DNA of 5,704 nucleotides from Acidobacteriota bacterium (lineage in GTDB: Bacteria > Acidobacteriota > Terriglobia > Terriglobales > Acidobacteriaceae): contig QHZV01000126.1 of NCBI GenBank assembly GCA_003224785.1, forward strand, positions 1 to 5,704, given 5' to 3'. Below, one piece after another: positions 5,364-5,704 of this stretch; position 1 is the first letter of the stretch; each line of letters begins with the position of its first letter. A program made the position numbers and the translations under genes. The notes under the pieces were generated by a model, which had not been told where the DNA came from, searched no databases, and worked only from the letters and a program-made list of their open reading frames with translations.

Positions 5364-5394
5364 GAAAGAAAAAAGGCCCGGCTTTCGCCGGGCC
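5364..5394 (-). terminator. Intrinsic terminator of glnA
   Basis: On the minus strand GGCCCGGC, loop GAAA, GCCGGGCC forms a perfect 8-bp GC stem (5375-5394) with a GNRA tetraloop, followed by TTTTTTCTTT. It lies 35 bases after the glnA stop. Confidence 0.92.
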
Positions 5395-5420
5395 GCTAAA
5401 AGCTAATAGCTAAATGCTAA
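5393..5420 (-). repeat. Heptamer array 3: four 7-nt units (TTAGCNN) between glnA stop and terminator
   Basis: In the glnA-sense direction the units are TTAGCAT, TTAGCTA, TTAGCTT and TTAGCGG, exactly in 7-nt register; on the plus strand GCTAA recurs at 5395, 5402, 5409 and 5416. The last unit runs into the terminator stem. The array is therefore in the transcribed glnA 3' region. Confidence 0.7.
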
Positions 5421-5429
5421 ACGGCTTGT

Positions 5430-5704
5430 TTAGATGTCGTAATACAACGCGAACTCATACGGATGCGGGCGCAGGCGAACCGCGTCCACTTCCTTCGAGC
5501 GCTTGTAGTCAATGTAGGTGCTCAGCAGCTCCTCGGTAAAGACGTCGCCCTTGAGGAGGAACGCGTGGTCTTTATCGAGAGCATCCAAAGCGTCTTCGAG
5601 CGAGCCGGGCATCGAGGGAACTTTTGCCAGCTCCTCCGGGCCGAGATCGTAGATGTCCTTGTCGAGCGGTTGGCCGGGATCGATTTTGTTCTCGACGCCA
5701 TCCA
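5430..5704 (-). CDS. glnA: Glutamine synthetase type I, C-terminal part (runs off right edge)
   Basis: ATP-dependent condensation of ammonia with glutamate to glutamine; a cytosolic dodecamer of two hexameric rings. The last 90 residues are visible and follow the GlnA family closely: [22 protein letters not shown], then a helix containing [30 protein letters not shown], and the terminal [15 protein letters not shown], which ends the protein as in E. coli GlnA (HPVEFELYYSV). The tyrosine in [10 protein letters not shown], encoded at 5649-5651, corresponds to E. coli Tyr397 (NLYDLPPEE), the residue adenylylated by GlnE. Its retention, with glnE about 1.4 kb away on the same strand, indicates the classical adenylylation control in this lineage. 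The stop is TAA at 5430-5432, followed by a heptamer array and a strong terminator, so nothing downstream is co-transcribed. The N-terminal 80% lies outside the window. Confidence 0.97.
   Translation of the reverse strand, partial: DGVENKIDPGQPLDKDIYDLGPEELAKVPSMPGSLEDALDALDKDHAFLLKGDVFTEELLSTYIDYKRSKEVDAVRLRPHPYEFALYYDI

Overview
The window reads as a chromosomal segment of a GC-moderate Gram-negative bacterium, most plausibly an Acidobacteriota (Terriglobia-like) lineage. That placement is an inference from the protein flavour (two small exported proteins of unknown family, an Escherichia-type NADP isocitrate dehydrogenase, a bacterial type I glutamine synthetase with its GlnE) and from heptamer-phased intergenic DNA. 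No search was possible.

Layout, left to right. At 1-458 (minus) is the N-terminal third of NADP-dependent isocitrate dehydrogenase (icd), running off the left edge. A 152-bp divergent promoter region follows. At 611-1030 (plus) lies a small membrane/exported protein of unknown function whose promoter places the transcript start at or next to the ATG. At 4008-1118 (minus) is glnE, the bifunctional glutamine synthetase adenylyltransferase/adenylyl-removing enzyme, split by a -1 frameshift near 2188-2190 into a deadenylylase-containing N-terminal ORF and an adenylyltransferase C-terminal ORF. Upstream of it at 4653-4099 (minus) is an exported, probably beta-barrel, outer-membrane protein. A second divergent promoter region leads to a 109-residue soluble unknown at 4898-5227 (plus), which ends in a clear intrinsic terminator. 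From the right edge to 5430 (minus) is the C-terminal end of type I glutamine synthetase (glnA), also with a clear intrinsic terminator.

The metabolic thread is 2-oxoglutarate and glutamine. Icd makes 2-oxoglutarate, GlnA makes glutamine, and GlnE switches GlnA off and on by AMP transfer to a tyrosine. The GlnA fragment keeps the expected target tyrosine (codon 5649-5651), so the modification target is present near the broken glnE.

The least expected signal is in the gaps. Three separate intergenic regions carry short arrays with an exact 7-nt period, and all three can be phased to one degenerate unit, TYAGNNN. One lies between the divergent icd/unknown promoters, one (with an inverted partner making a nested hairpin) directly upstream of glnE, and one between the glnA stop and its terminator. 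No tRNA, rRNA, CRISPR array, transposase or phage gene was seen.
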